DNA from: Fuerstiella marisgermanici
Lineage (GTDB): Bacteria; Planctomycetota; Planctomycetia; Planctomycetales; Planctomycetaceae
DNA length: 64,000 nt
Direction: 5' to 3'
NCBI RefSeq assembly: GCF_001983935.1
Contig: NZ_CP017641.1
Location: 5,737,001 to 5,801,000, forward strand
Shown: positions 1-7,658 of the stretch, piece after piece
Position numbering within the stretch: position 1 is the stretch's first letter
Layout: each line of letters opens with the position of its first letter
Made by a program: the position numbers and the translations under genes
Notes under the pieces: generated by a model
What the model was told of the DNA's origin: nothing
The model's database searches: none
The model's input: the letters and a program-made list of their open reading frames with translations, nothing else

Positions 1-2001
1 CAGAAGCTCGACCGCGTCTCGATGGCATCGCCGCGCCTCGGAATACCGGCGAATCAGCTGCAACACCTGCCCGAGGTTATGTTCGGTTCTCGCGCGCTCT
101 GCACGGAATTCTGCGTCGTTTTGATGCGTCGTCTTCAGCAGCATTTGCTTCGCTCGGCGGAATTCGCCCTCCGCTTCTGCAAACCGACTGGAACGGAACA
201 TCCCAAGGCCCATCTGATTAATCGTGCTGGCTCGTTCCGCGACGACAGCGGCGTTGTCAGACGCGTTTTCAGCTTCCAGAATCTGCAGGCATCTGCGGTA
301 TGCCTGTTCGGCTTTTGTGTTTTGTCCAAGTCGCTGATAGATGTCTCCCACACGTCGGTGGACTTTCGCAGTGTCCCTTCTGAGTTGCGGGTTGGTCGTA
401 TTCTGCCTTGCGAATCGGTCATAAAACCGCAGGGCATTTTGAAGTACAGCAGCGTTGTAATCGGTCACCGCCAGTTGCGGTTCAAAGCCTGCTTCAGGGT
501 CATCGGCATCGCCGGTCGCGATCGGATGAGCCATCCAGCTTGATGCGAATCGCTCAAGGATCTGATCCATCGACTCCAATGCCAAAGACAGATTCGCCTC
601 CGCCCGTGCACCTTGTACAACAGCCTCGCTCCATTTCGAGCTGATCATAACAAATGACAACACCGCCCCTAAAACGAGCGCAGAACTTAGTGTTGCAACA
701 ATTGGGTTACGTCGTGTCCAGCGCCACAGTCGGCCGGAAATTCCAATCGGGCGAGCGGCCACAGGTCGCCCATCAAGGAAGCGCCTCAGATCATCGGCCA
801 AATCTGCGGCAGACGAATACCGTTGCGCAGATTTACCAGCCATTGCCTTGTGAACGATCGCGGCCAAATCGGGTGGAATTCCAGGACGCAGCGTTGTGGC
901 TGGGACAACATCGCCTTTCATGATTTTGTTGATCAGCTTTGCTTTGCTCTGTTCCGAAAATGCGGGCCTTAAAGTCAACAATTCGTAGAGCGTCACTCCC
1001 AGGCTGTAGAGATCGCTTCGAGCGTCCTGTTTTCCGTTCAGATGTTCGGGAGCCATAAAACGAAGCGTGCCGACAACCTCCGCGCGGTCATTTCGTTCTT
1101 CCGATTCCAACAGAGTGGCCAGACCGAAATCGGTCACCCAGACAGTCCCCTGAGGATCCAGAATCAGATTTCCCGGTTTGATATCTCGGTGCAGCACGCC
1201 GTGAGCGTGAGCGTATGCCAGCGCTGCCGAAACCTGAATTCCGATGTCTGCCACCGTTCGGAAATCAAGCAAGTCTGCGACCGGCGAGTGCACCTCCGAC
1301 TCTGCATTCGACAGGTCGCTTGCGACACTGGCGGTGGTCACGACTTCCGAATCTGCGTCGCTTTCCGTGATGTTGGTCACGGTGCTGGAAAACGCGATTG
1401 GCGGTGTGTAAGTGAGATTTCCCTTCGTGACGGATGGATCCGGTTCCGTCATGGCGGGCTGCACAAATTGATCCAGTCCTTTTCCCTGAATGCACTGCAT
1501 GACGTAGTAGTGCAGTCCATCCTGTTGACCAACGCCGAACACAGGAACAATATTCGTATGGTGCAGACTGGCCGCCGTTCGCGCTTCACTGTGAAACCGC
1601 TTTAGCTGACGCGAATCTGCAAGCACCTGACGCGGAAACAACTTCACCGCCACTCGACGCCCCAGCGACTGCTGTTCAGCTTCGTACACCACCCCCATAC
1701 CACCGCGACCGACTTCGCAAATGATGCGATAATCTCCCAGCTGTTCGGGCGCTTCGACCTGCAGGTCGATTCGGGTGGAAGACGATGACAGCCGATTCCG
1801 GCGAAACTTCTCCATCGCCAGCATGGCTGGGAATAGCCCTCGAATCTCCGAGGCCAGTTCCGGGTGGGAGGAGGCGTATTCCTGCACACTCGCGACCTCG
1901 CCACGGCGCCGCCGATCCAGAAATTCCTCCGCCAGAACTTCAACCGGATTGCGGTGTTCTGCATGATCAGTGATCACGTCGTTGTAGGCGTCATACTTCA
2001 T
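1..2001 (-). CDS. Ser/Thr protein kinase with TM and TPR-like tail (partial, runs off the window)
   Basis: Hanks-type kinase, probably membrane-anchored. The ATG at 2001 gives MKYDAYND and overlaps the 3' end of the upstream sigma factor gene by 11 nt, so the two are translationally coupled. The glycine loop GRGGMGVVYEAEQ is near residues 97-110, the lysine VAVKLF near 120, the catalytic loop LHRDIKPGN near 270-278 and VTDFGLA follows. An insertion of roughly 50 residues, rich in Ser, Thr, Asp and Glu, sits between the hinge and the catalytic loop. After the kinase domain comes one hydrophobic segment (NPIVATLSSALVLGAVLSF, about residue 440), then helical TPR-like repeats that continue past the window edge. 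The sigma factor/kinase pair is a common planctomycete arrangement. The substrate is unknown. Confidence 0.9.
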   Translation of the reverse strand, partial: MKYDAYNDVITDHAEHRNPVEVLAEEFLDRRRRGEVASVQEYASSHPELASEIRGLFPAMLAMEKFRRNRLSSSSTRIDLQVEAPEQLGDYRIICEVGRGGMGVVYEAEQQSLGRRVAVKLFPRQVLADSRQLKRFHSEARTAASLHHTNIVPVFGVGQQDGLHYYVMQCIQGKGLDQFVQPAMTEPDPSVTKGNLTYTPPIAFSSTVTNITESDADSEVVTTASVASDLSNAESEVHSPVADLLDFRTVADIGIQVSAALAYAHAHGVLHRDIKPGNLILDPQGTVWVTDFGLATLLESEERNDRAEVVGTLRFMAPEHLNGKQDARSDLYSLGVTLYELLTLRPAFSEQSKAKLINKIMKGDVVPATTLRPGIPPDLAAIVHKAMAGKSAQRYSSAADLADDLRRFLDGRPVAARPIGISGRLWRWTRRNPIVATLSSALVLGAVLSFVMISSKWSEAVVQGARAEANLSLALESMDQILERFASSWMAHPIATGDADDPEAGFEPQLAVTDYNAAVLQNALRFYDRFARQNTTNPQLRRDTAKVHRRVGDIYQRLGQNTKAEQAYRRCLQILEAENASDNAAVVAERASTINQMGLGMFRSSRFAEAEGEFRRAKQMLLKTTHQNDAEFRAERARTEHNLGQVLQLIRRYSEARRCHRDAVELL

Positions 2002-2623
2002 CAAAGAACCCTGGTATGTCCTGCAGGACTTCCTGCAACCGAGACAATGCACGGACATAGCGGTTGCTGGCGGCCGCTTCTTTTAGCCCCAGCACCTCCG
2101 CAACTTCGCTGTTTCGCAATTCTTCAAAATGCCTTAGTGCCAGAATTTCTCGATCGATCTCATCCATGTTATCCAGCGCTTCTTCAATGATCGAAATCAT
2201 CTCGGCCCGCATCGCCAACTGACTGGGCGACGCCAGATGTGCAGCAAGCTGCATCGCCATCGATGCTGATGTGGCCGCCAGTCGACGGTGGTCCAGCGAA
2301 ACTTCCTGTTTCACATTGCGAACTTCTGCTTTCAAGTGTCGTCGGTGAACGTCAATCAGCCGTTGCGTCGTCAGTTGGCGCAGCCAGACATAAAACGACA
2401 GTTCGGGCTTCTTTCGGTAGTGCTCCAGACGCTGGACAGCATCAATGTAAACCTCCTGCAAAATGTCGGAAGGATCTTCTCGCGCTCGAAGACGACGGTC
2501 CATGCGGAATTCAAGCATCTGCTTCAGTCGACTTCGGGATTGCGAGAACTGCTCGATAAAGCTTTGTTCATCGCCCGCCTCAATGGGAATCGAGGGGTCT
2601 TTATGGGGGCCTGAATCCGACAT
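1991..2623 (-). CDS. ECF-type RNA polymerase sigma factor
   Basis: Sigma-70 family protein of 210 residues. Region 2 contains RAREDPSDILQEVYIDA (about residues 46-62) and the helix YVWLRQLTTQRLIDVHRRH. Region 4 near the C-terminus has DNMDEIDREILALRHFEEL followed by a helix-turn-helix (NSEVAEVLGLKEAAASNRY). The frame is open up to 2830, but the added N-terminus is not sigma-like, so the start is placed at MSDSGPHKD. The gene overlaps the kinase gene by 11 nt, which suggests that the kinase regulates this factor or acts in the same pathway. This is an inference from layout; no anti-sigma factor is visible. Confidence 0.9.
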   Translation of the reverse strand: MSDSGPHKDPSIPIEAGDEQSFIEQFSQSRSRLKQMLEFRMDRRLRAREDPSDILQEVYIDAVQRLEHYRKKPELSFYVWLRQLTTQRLIDVHRRHLKAEVRNVKQEVSLDHRRLAATSASMAMQLAAHLASPSQLAMRAEMISIIEEALDNMDEIDREILALRHFEELRNSEVAEVLGLKEAAASNRYVRALSRLQEVLQDIPGFFDEV

Positions 2624-3026
2624 GTACTCTCTAACTAAATACGTTGTCGCCGTTTGGCTTACACAGGAATTCGGGCGAATTTTGACCGGTCTGAGAATTC
2701 CGTGGATCACTCGATCGTGGTGAATCGCAATCACAACGACGACGCGCGTTTTTTGAAGGGAGGCAGGCTGGTCATTCATCGTATCCGGCATTCTGCGCGT
2801 GCACGACAAAAAGTCCCGGTCGGAACACAAATACGCGTGTTTTCAGCGGCCGCATCAGACGCGGCACGCCAGTCATTTGCCGGCCACCGTGAACAATCTG
2901 GCCAAAACCAGTGTAGAACGGCGTGGCGAGCCGTTTACAGGAGAAGACACATCGCGAACACATTCACCAAACAGGACGAGCCACGCGGCACACGACGCTG
3001 CCTGTTGAGTTGGAATGGGAATTGAA
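2624..3026. other. Intergenic region between two divergent sigma factor genes
   Basis: About 400 bp between the kinase-linked sigma factor (minus) and the second sigma factor (plus). It presumably carries both promoters. Small open frames exist in several phases but none has convincing coding character. I could not assign a -35/-10 pair with confidence. Confidence 0.4.
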
Positions 3027-3623
3027 ATGATTACTCAGACAAACATTTCTGTGATCAAAGACCCAGATGCGCGCTTGATGGTGCGCGTCGGCCAGGGCGA
3101 CTTTGCGGCATTCGACGAATTGATGTCCCGATATCAAAAACGCGTCCACGGTTTGGTCATTCAAATGATGGGCAACGATGTGGAAGCAGAAGATCTGGTG
3201 CAACAGGTGTTTCTGCGAGTCTTCAGTGCGCGCAATACCTACGTGCCGTCTGCGCAGTTTGTCACATGGCTGTTTAAAATTACCCGAAACGTGGCTCTAA
3301 CAGCTCGCCACAGTCGAGCCCGACGGAAGAATTCTTCGTGGTCTCAGCAACATCCCTTAAGCAAAGACCGAGCGCAACATGATCAGGTCACTTCCGAGGC
3401 TGGCCCATCGGAATTTGCTGAACGAACGGAATTGCTGAATCAACTTCATTCGGCCATGAATCGGCTCAGTGAACGAGAGCAGAACGCTCTTAAATTGGTC
3501 TATTTCGAGGGCAAGAATGCGCATACGGCCGCGACGCAATTGGGCACGTCAGCAATTGCCGTTAAATCGCTTGTCTCCCGAGCGAGGAACAAACTGCGGA
3601 ATACGCTTCGCCCATCGGCCTGA
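3027..3623 (+). CDS. ECF RNA polymerase sigma factor
   Basis: Sigma-70 family protein of 198 residues. Region 2 is DARLMVRVGQGDFAAFDELM, EAEDLVQQVFLRVF (about 53-66) and the -10 recognition helix FVTWLFKITRNVALTARHS. Region 4 is LSEREQNALKLVYFEG followed by AVKSLVSRARNKLR. An in-frame ATG lies 12 nt upstream at 3015, but GGGA is well spaced only from the ATG at 3027, which is used here. No anti-sigma gene is adjacent. Two cysteine-rich exported peptides follow on the same strand and may be its targets or co-regulated genes. Confidence 0.88.
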   Translation: MITQTNISVIKDPDARLMVRVGQGDFAAFDELMSRYQKRVHGLVIQMMGNDVEAEDLVQQVFLRVFSARNTYVPSAQFVTWLFKITRNVALTARHSRARRKNSSWSQQHPLSKDRAQHDQVTSEAGPSEFAERTELLNQLHSAMNRLSEREQNALKLVYFEGKNAHTAATQLGTSAIAVKSLVSRARNKLRNTLRPSA

Positions 3624-3757
3624 ATTGGCCAGCAGCGTCATTCGTGCCAATTCAGGCGAGCGGCAGGTTGATGCGACGACAGCAGCAACTTCGAATAAAG
3701 AATCCGGATTGACTTCATCGGGCTTCTGGGAACAATAGAGTTCACAGGAGACAACAG

Positions 3758-4198
3758 TTGATCACCACACTCAAGACAACTCGCACCATCGTAGGCCTGA
3801 TTGCAGCCTTGTCGCTGTTAGTTCAGCCAGTCGATGCGACTGCGTTTTCGTGCTGCGGTAGTGGAGCGTTGCTGCAACCGACTGCCTGTGCCAGCTCCGG
3901 TGCCCCTGCAAGCTGTTGCAAGGTTGATCGTTCGGCCAATTGTTGCGATCGAAAGCAAACCGCGACAACCGACAGTGATTCGTGCAACTGCGTTTGCTGT
4001 CGACAGACGTCGGTCCCGACGATTCCCGCGAACTCGCGTGGGCCTGAAGTCGATTCTGTCGGGTTTGGATTTGTCAGCCTGCCTGCCGACGGACGCTGTT
4101 CCGATTCGACCGGGCTGAACCGCATCGACGCTGATTTAGGGCAAGAATTGCCGAGACTGCAACAGCGTCTGGCAACTCTTTGCATGTGGAGGAATTAG
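3758..4198 (+). CDS. Small exported cysteine-rich protein, function unknown
   Basis: 146 residues from a TTG start preceded by a well-spaced AGGAG (3746-3751). The N-terminus is a signal peptide or membrane anchor (TIVGLIAALSLLVQPVDA). The next 80 residues are rich in Cys, mostly as CC pairs (FSCCGSG, SCCKVD, NCCDRK, CNCVCC). The C-terminal third is not Cys-rich. Such Cys clusters could bind metal or form disulfides in the periplasm, but I do not recognise a family. It lies between a sigma factor gene and a second Cys-rich gene, suggesting a small stress or metal-response unit (inference). Confidence 0.6.
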   Translation: MITTLKTTRTIVGLIAALSLLVQPVDATAFSCCGSGALLQPTACASSGAPASCCKVDRSANCCDRKQTATTDSDSCNCVCCRQTSVPTIPANSRGPEVDSVGFGFVSLPADGRCSDSTGLNRIDADLGQELPRLQQRLATLCMWRN

Positions 4199-4262
4199 CT
4201 CAGGAGATTGTTCGTTACCTCAGTATTCTTTCGAACTCTCTCTTTTTTCAGGAGCTAATTCC

Positions 4263-4490
4263 ATGAAGAAGTTATTTGGTCTTGCTGTCCTTAGCGCCGC
4301 GACTGCGGCCACCGCTTTTGGAGCCTTCGGTACGTCACCGGCGGCCGCTTCGCCCTGCGATTGCTGTCAGGAATGCAGGTGCGACGATTGTGCCTGCGAG
4401 GACCTCGGTTGCGCGTGCGACACCGGTGGCGATTGCTACTGCGACGACGCCTGCTGTGCTGCCGGCGGATGCTTTGTCAGCACCGACTGA
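4263..4490 (+). CDS. Very short exported Cys/Asp-rich peptide (metallothionein-like composition)
   Basis: 75 residues with a clear signal peptide (KKLFGLAVLSAATAATAFG) ending at an Ala-rich cleavage region. The mature part, about 45 residues, holds some 14 cysteines mixed with Asp and Glu, as in CDCCQECRCDDCACEDLGC and CYCDDACCAAGGC. The start has a good Shine-Dalgarno (GGAG, 4251-4254). Composition resembles metal-binding peptides, but no family signature is recognised and an export signal is unusual for a metallothionein. A palindrome and a terminator-like hairpin follow within 75 nt, so it probably ends the transcript that begins with the sigma factor. Confidence 0.65.
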   Translation: MKKLFGLAVLSAATAATAFGAFGTSPAAASPCDCCQECRCDDCACEDLGCACDTGGDCYCDDACCAAGGCFVSTD

Positions 4491-4496
4491 CAAACG

Positions 4497-4520
4497 CAGT
4501 AAACGATAAATCGTTTACTG
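4497..4520 (+). repeat. Perfect 10-bp palindrome just after the Cys-rich peptide gene
   Basis: CAGTAAACGA, loop TAAA, then TCGTTTACTG: a perfect 10-bp stem beginning 7 nt after the stop codon. There is no T-run, so it is not a classic terminator. It could be an mRNA 3' stabilising hairpin or an operator. Confidence 0.6.
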
Positions 4521-4531
4521 AACAAAGAAAT

Positions 4532-4561
4532 GAAGCCCGGCATTTTCGAATGCCGGGCTTC
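4532..4561. terminator. Bidirectional rho-independent terminator between convergent genes
   Basis: Twelve-bp perfect stem GAAGCCCGGCAT / ATGCCGGGCTTC with a 6-nt loop, between the Cys-rich peptide gene (plus) and the TatD gene (minus). T-rich sequence follows on both strands (TGTATTCTT on plus, TTTCTTTG on minus). Confidence 0.8.
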
Positions 4562-4577
4562 TGTATTCTTCATTGCT

Positions 4578-5381
4578 TTAATCGCGGATCGCAAACTGCG
4601 GTGACTGACTTAGAAACGTTTGCGGGTTGGCAAACGTAACCTTGTCGATCGTAGCGGCCGAATGACCACGCCGCTGCATTTCAAGGCGAGCTTTCGGAAC
4701 CGCCAGCGGATCGCTGCAGCCCCAGTCGCCGGCGGAATTCATCCAGATACGTTCGTTCCCGTACATCTCGATAATATCGGCTGCTCGCTGAGGCGTGACC
4801 TTTGTGTCCGGGTACAGCGTCATTCCCGCCCAGAAGCCACGGTCCAGTACTTCGCCGACCGTATGTTCCTCGACATGGTCAATCAAAATCCGGCCCGGTT
4901 CGATGCCGCTGGCGGACAGGGCATCCATAATTAACCGAGTGCCTTTCAATTTGTCTTCCAGGTGCGGTGTGTGCACCAGAACCAACTGATTGTGTTCGGC
5001 GGCCAGCGCGATCTGTTCTTCCAGAATGATAAGCTCATTCTTCGTGTTCTTGTTCAGCCCAATTTCGCCAATGCCAAGCACGTTGCCCTTGTCCAGAAAC
5101 TCGGGAATCAGCGACACAACTTCGCGAGCAAACCCCGGATCGTCTGCCTCTTTGGGATTGATGCACAGCCACGTGAAGTGCTGAATCCCAAACTGAGCCG
5201 CTCGCTTCGGTTCGTACGCGGTTAGCTGTTGGAAGTAGTCGTAAAAGCCCTGAGCCGACGAACGGTCGAAGCCTGCCCAAAACGCGGGTTCGGTAATGGC
5301 GACGCAGCCTGACTGAGCCATCCGCTGATAGTCGTCGGTCGTGCGGGAGACCATGTGAATATGAGGGTCGATGTACTTCAT
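4578..5381 (-). CDS. TatD-family metal-dependent hydrolase, Ebo-cluster type
   Basis: 267-residue TIM-barrel hydrolase. The metal-binding HIH is at residues 7-9 (YIDPHIHMVSRTTDDY). Further motifs are GIGEIGLNKNT (metal Glu), LVLVHTPH, RILIDHVEEHTV and a terminal MNSAGDWGCSDPLAVP. The pattern, especially HIHMVSRTTDDY, EPAFWAG and the closing SAGDWG/DPLAVP, matches my recollection of the TatD-like protein of the ebo gene cluster (linked in cyanobacteria to scytonemin precursor transport) rather than DNase TatD itself. No other ebo genes (UbiA-like prenyltransferase, dehydroquinate-synthase-like, EboE) are nearby, so this is an orphan. It overlaps the upstream small gene by 4 nt (ATGA). Confidence 0.8.
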   Translation of the reverse strand: MKYIDPHIHMVSRTTDDYQRMAQSGCVAITEPAFWAGFDRSSAQGFYDYFQQLTAYEPKRAAQFGIQHFTWLCINPKEADDPGFAREVVSLIPEFLDKGNVLGIGEIGLNKNTKNELIILEEQIALAAEHNQLVLVHTPHLEDKLKGTRLIMDALSASGIEPGRILIDHVEEHTVGEVLDRGFWAGMTLYPDTKVTPQRAADIIEMYGNERIWMNSAGDWGCSDPLAVPKARLEMQRRGHSAATIDKVTFANPQTFLSQSPQFAIRD

Positions 5382-5752
5382 GCTGTGCCTCCGCTGTTGA
5401 CGTTCACGGCCCCGGAAGCGCCCTTCATTCCTTCCGCAGACTGCGGCATATCGGAAGAATAATCGCTAAACAATTCCAGAATCCGTTTCGCCCGATGAGT
5501 CTCACCGTCGGTAAGAATCGCAATCGCTTTTCGAAACGCGGTGTCGCGAAAGTCGTTGACCGGCGCAGACGTTCCTCGATCGATACGGTCCAGATAGGCA
5601 GCGATATCCACCAGCTTGGCGCGGTGTTCCATAAAGTAGGTTTCGACCACCTGTTGAGCGGTCTGCGGACTTGTGTTTGTAACGTCGTTCAAGACTGTTG
5701 CCTCGCTTTTTTGACGGGCCAGATAAAGACTTCCGGTCGTTTGGTCAGTCAA
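5378..5752 (-). CDS. Hypothetical protein coupled to the TatD-like hydrolase
   Basis: 124 residues, soluble and mostly helical, with no signal peptide. The start is TTG (LTDQTTGSLY); no ATG is available between it and the upstream in-frame stop, so the exact start is uncertain. The central part (AQQVVETYFMEHRAKLVDIAAYLDRIDR) looks like an alpha-helical pair. The 4-nt overlap with the TatD-like gene argues that the two products act together. No family recognised. Confidence 0.6.
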   Translation of the reverse strand: MTDQTTGSLYLARQKSEATVLNDVTNTSPQTAQQVVETYFMEHRAKLVDIAAYLDRIDRGTSAPVNDFRDTAFRKAIAILTDGETHRAKRILELFSDYSSDMPQSAEGMKGASGAVNVNSGGTA

Positions 5753-5826
5753 CCGTCGAACGCTTTCGTTTGAGACTGATCTGCAGCCATTTTATCCCCA
5801 CTCAGCCACGGGTTCCACTCACCAAA

Positions 5827-6753
5827 TTAACCCAGTGGGATTCGCAAACCGTCGTAACCTGGTTCAATACCGTCAGGCAACTCATTCAACAGTTCGTCGT
5901 AGTCCAATTCGTGCGACATGTGCGTCAGGATGGCTTGCCGCGGTTGTATGCGTTCGATCCACTTGACCGCCTGGCCAACGCTTAGATGAGTCGGGTGAGG
6001 TTGATGCCGCAGCGCGTCGATTATCAGCGTGTCCAGACCTTCAAGTTGCTCTCGACTTTCTGCCGGGATGGTCGAAACGTCTGTGCAAAACGCCACGTCC
6101 CCGATGCGATAGCCAATGATCGGAAGCTTGCCGTGAGTCAAGCGGATCGGCAGCACGTCCAATCCCAGCACATTGAAGGATTTCCCCGGCTGAATGCGTT
6201 CGAACCGAAGTCGAGGTGCCGCAAACCGGTGACTGTGCGTGGTCGGATCGGTGAACGCATAGTAGAAGATTTGCCGAATACTCTCTTCGACATCTTCTTC
6301 GCAGTACAACGGAATTGTAAAGGTCGCGTTGGCCTGGAAGGACGTTTCATCGAACTCCGCGCCGTTCAGATCCGAAGTTCGCATCGCTTCCGTACGGAGT
6401 TCTTTTTCGAGACGAAACCCAAAAATCCGCAGGTCGTCTAACCCCATCACGTGGTCGGCATGGGCGTGAGTAAAAATGGCGGCTCGCACCATCGACGCGC
6501 CGCTGGCAAGCAACTGCAGCCGCAGTTCCGGGCCCGTGTCGATCACAAATTCTCCGCCGGGAGCTTTCACCAGCACACCCGACCGTAGCCGCCGATTTTT
6601 CAGATTTCCGGAAGTGCAAACGGAGCACGGGCAGCCCACCACCGGCACTCCCACGCTGGTCCCGGTCCCCATCAAAATCAGCTCAGACGGTGAAGCGACT
6701 GCGTCTACATGGTCAGCGGATGCGTGACTGGTATCGGATTCATCGGGCGACAA
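5827..6753 (-). CDS. MBL-fold metallo-hydrolase, PhnP-like
   Basis: 308 residues. After a 25-residue hydrophilic lead comes LILMGTGTSVGVPVVGCPC, typical of the PhnP-like branch of metallo-beta-lactamase-fold phosphodiesterases, including the Cys pair of a structural zinc site (CPCSVC). The catalytic metal motif THAHADHVMG is at residues 95-104. Later motifs are YRIGDVAFCTDVS and ILTHMSHELDYD. PhnP hydrolyses phosphoribosyl cyclic phosphate in phosphonate breakdown, but no phn genes are here, so the substrate is open. Confidence 0.8.
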   Translation of the reverse strand: MSPDESDTSHASADHVDAVASPSELILMGTGTSVGVPVVGCPCSVCTSGNLKNRRLRSGVLVKAPGGEFVIDTGPELRLQLLASGASMVRAAIFTHAHADHVMGLDDLRIFGFRLEKELRTEAMRTSDLNGAEFDETSFQANATFTIPLYCEEDVEESIRQIFYYAFTDPTTHSHRFAAPRLRFERIQPGKSFNVLGLDVLPIRLTHGKLPIIGYRIGDVAFCTDVSTIPAESREQLEGLDTLIIDALRHQPHPTHLSVGQAVKWIERIQPRQAILTHMSHELDYDELLNELPDGIEPGYDGLRIPLG

Positions 6754-6983
6754 TGGGCGAACTCTGTCTCGGTGTTTTCAGGTTTTCAACAAATTGCGGT
6801 AGTGCACCAGGCAGTAGGATAGAGGACCAGTCCGACCAGAAACAGTGTTCGCCCCGTGTACATTTCCGGCGGGTGCCTCGTGTCGAACAGCAAGTCGCAT
6901 TCAATGCAGCTTGAACCAGGCAATCGACTCCCCTACAAGACCCGTAAGCTAATAACTCAATCGACAAATCCGCCTTCGCCACA

Positions 6984-7658
6984 ATGATCGCCATCAGTAA
7001 TCTGAATTTCCGATACCCCAGCAGCGCCTTCGATCTGCGCGTCGACGACCTGCAGATTACTCCGGGCAGCGCCACGGCGGTCGTCGGGCCGAGTGGCTCC
7101 GGAAAGACGACGCTTCTGAATTTGATCGCCGGGATACTGCGGCCGAACAGCGGGCAGATCACGATTGAAGACACCAAAGTCACCGCACTACCAGACGCTG
7201 CAAAACGAAAGTTTCGCCTGAAGAACATTGGCATGGTGTTTCAGGACTTTGAACTGATCGAATATTTGAACGTCCTGGACAACATCCTGCTGCCGTGCCG
7301 CATCAATACATCATTGCCGCTGACTGTCGACCTTCGTCAACGAGCCGAAGAACTGGCGGCGTTGGTTGGTATTAGCTCCCACCTTCGCAAAAGCGTGACG
7401 AAACTGTCCCAGGGCGAACGGCAGCGAGTCGCCATTTGCCGAGCTCTGCTGACCAGGCCTTCGCTGCTGCTGGCCGACGAACCGACCGGTAACCTGGACC
7501 CCGTGACGTCCGAACAGATTCTGCAACTGCTGCTTAAGACGGTGCGTGACGAAGGAACGACTTTAGTCATGGTGACCCACGACCATTCGCTGCTGCACCA
7601 CTTTGACCACACGGTTGACTTCGAACAGTTCCTGACCGCCGCAGCAAAGGCCGAGTGA
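6984..7658 (+). CDS. ABC transporter ATP-binding protein (LolD/MacB type)
   Basis: 224 residues. Walker A is GPSGSGKTT (35-43), the Q-loop lies in GMVFQDFELIEYLNVLDN, the ABC signature is LSQGERQRVAICRALL, Walker B is LLLADEPTGNLD and the switch His is in VMVTHDHS. The signature and D-loop fit the LolD/MacB/FtsE class that partners FtsX-fold permeases. It overlaps the permease gene that follows (GTGATG junction), so the two form one transporter operon. Confidence 0.92.
   Translation: MIAISNLNFRYPSSAFDLRVDDLQITPGSATAVVGPSGSGKTTLLNLIAGILRPNSGQITIEDTKVTALPDAAKRKFRLKNIGMVFQDFELIEYLNVLDNILLPCRINTSLPLTVDLRQRAEELAALVGISSHLRKSVTKLSQGERQRVAICRALLTRPSLLLADEPTGNLDPVTSEQILQLLLKTVRDEGTTLVMVTHDHSLLHHFDHTVDFEQFLTAAAKAE

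Noticed and set aside
4578-5381. Housekeeping DNase TatD
   Set aside because: The motif pattern (HIHMVSRTTDDY, SAGDWG) fits the Ebo-cluster type better than the DNase branch.
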